DNA of 64,000 nt, taken from the NCBI GenBank assembly GCA_907165135.1, contig OU015567.1, positions 11,971,001 to 12,035,000 on the forward strand. The letters run 5' to 3'. How positions within the stretch are numbered: the first letter of the stretch is position 1; every line of letters begins with the position of its first letter. Made by a program: the position numbers and the translations under genes. This document shows positions 62,946-64,000 of this stretch, piece after piece. The DNA is from Oikopleura dioica (Eukaryota; Chordata; Appendicularia; Copelata; Oikopleuridae). A model generated the notes under the pieces. That model saw only the letters and a program-made list of their open reading frames with translations. It was not told where the DNA came from and did not search any database.

Positions 62946-64000
62946 ATGAAGTTCTCCACCGGTTTTTTCGTCTTTTATTTGGCACGAGCTGATCATATTG
63001 AGGAAGCAGAGGCTCTTGTAAATTTTGAGAATGAACTTGGATGGGAAGATGCCCTTTGGAACGTGACGATGTTTAACGATACAAGTTATACAGAGAATTT
63101 TCAAAATGAAACAATTTGGGATGAAGAAAGAAGAAGGCCAGATGATGGGAGATCTCCTCCAGGAGAAATTGCCGTTCGGCGAAGAATTCTTTGCGGTGGA
63201 AACGTAAATGACACTGCTTACATCACTTCTCCTGAATTTGACTTATCGAATGCGAACAGCTTGTATCCAAACTACAGACATTGCGAGTGGCTGATTCAGT
63301 TTCCCGAGTACGTCAAATCCTTTACCATCACCCCAACGCACTTCGAAATCGAAGATCATCCTCTCTGTCTTTGGGACACGCTATCTATTTATACGAGGAA
63401 AAAGTCCGATGGAACGTACAACAAAACACCGCATTATTTCTACTGTGGAAGTATGACTGATTCATTTGACTACTACGACGACTACGACAATGGAAACAAG
63501 TACGCTCAAATCGCTGGTGTAAGTTCCAGAGTGATGAATAAAGCGATAACTATTGAGGGGAACCATGCTAAGATCGACTTTATCAGTGATAGTCAAGTCG
63601 GCAAAAGAGGTTTTCGACTGCATATTGATAGGCCTCGGACGTAAAAATATCGATTTTCACCATCGGAGCTTCGTATGAGGACGAGAGTAGGCTCATTCGA
63701 AAGCTCTTAAAGAGAACTTTCTTGGCGGCAAATAAAAAAATTGGACCCTGTCTCCCTGTTTCAAGTTATTTCGTAAAAACGTTTTTCGACTTTATCTTTA
63801 ACGGCTGATTACTCAAAACTGGGAGACAGGGCCCAATTTTTTCATTTGCCCATAATAAAGCCCTCTTCAAGAGCTTTCGAATGAGCCTATTCTCAATCCC
63901 ATACGAAGCTCCGATGATGGTGATGGATTTTTACGTCCGAGGCCTACATATTGAGAAGCCAGAGCTTTGCCCGAATGATTTCTGGGAGCCAAACCACGAC
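62946..64000 (+). CDS. Secreted CUB-domain protein, exon interrupted by a MITE (partial)
   Basis: The start at 62946 gives a hydrophobic leader (MKFSTGFFVFYLARA). After an acidic propeptide-like stretch and basic sites (ERRRPDD, VRRRILCGG) comes one CUB domain: CGG, ITSPEFDLSNANSLYPNYRHCEW, FTITPTHFEIEDHPLCLWDTLSIY, YFYCGSMT, IDFISDSQVGKRGFRL, with the four conserved Cys. The frame then hits a stop at 63642-63644 inside an inserted element (63629-63946). On the far side the sequence continues in the original frame after the duplicated CATATTGA (HIEKPELCPNDFWEP) to the window edge. So the annotated ORF end DRPRT is element-derived. Likely an extracellular binding protein. The gene is either disrupted, allelic, or spliced around the element. 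Confidence 0.8.
63621..63954. mobile_element. hAT-type fold-back MITE in a coding exon, with 8-bp target duplication
   Basis: The 318-bp element 63629-63946 begins TAGGCCTCGGACGTAAAAAT and ends with the exact inverse. Similarity between arms extends about 135 bp. It is flanked by a perfect 8-bp direct repeat CATATTGA (63621-63628, 63947-63954). No ORF. Same class of ends (TAGG..., 8-bp duplication) as the element at 10629-11336, but the ends differ in sequence beyond TAGG, so it is a different family. Confidence 0.92.

Overview
The window is nuclear DNA from a compact animal genome and reads best as a larvacean tunicate (Oikopleura-type appendicularian). Most introns are 40-100 nt with TTTCAG/TTTTAG acceptors. 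Genes are dense on both strands and intergenic gaps are mostly short. The gene set is animal: axonemal dynein, Kv4 channel, Integrator subunit 4, small Maf, SMAD-like genes. A tandem fibronectin type I protein points to chordates, and a secreted modular protein resembles larvacean house proteins. The species assignment is inference.

Layout. 1-3550 (-): secreted Cys-rich protein with repeated polybasic sites, running off the left edge. 3981-8242 (+): C2H2 zinc-finger gene(s), about 25 fingers. 10228-14099 (+): two adjacent, very divergent SMAD-like genes, the first interrupted by a 708-bp hAT-type MITE. 15755-16361 (-): small Maf. 17019-18836 (-): Q-rich protein. 18837-24034: mostly empty. 24035-24800 (-): tandem FN1 secreted protein. 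25371-40470 (-): axonemal dynein heavy chain, with two tiny genes nested on the opposite strand of one intron. 40940-41685 (-): coiled-coil protein. 41873-43482 (+): divergent N-myristoyltransferase. 43483-46561: mostly empty, with one Tc1/mariner-type MITE. 46562-50193 (+): complete Kv4/Shal channel. 50528-50857 (+): small basic ORF. 51150-54320 (-): INTS4. 54869-62596 (+): ABCA transporter with an antisense 394-aa ORF in one intron. 62946-right edge (+): CUB protein interrupted by a 318-bp hAT-type MITE.

The main discovery candidate is a second class of intron beside the ordinary GT-AG ones. In four unrelated genes I find eight introns, mostly AG|GAAN...AAAG|, whose ends carry short inverted repeats 3-5 nt inside the 5' end and 7-9 nt before the 3' end. 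In most of them removal restores a family-conserved residue or a downstream reading frame. Two hAT-type MITEs that sit in coding exons with perfect 8-bp target duplications have end geometry close to these introns, so such introns may be born from MITE insertion. All of this is by eye. RNA reads would settle it.

The genes do not form one pathway. Dynein heavy chain serves cilia, INTS4 serves snRNA and transcription processing, Kv4 serves excitability, and the ABCA, FN1, CUB and Cys-rich genes serve membrane or extracellular roles.
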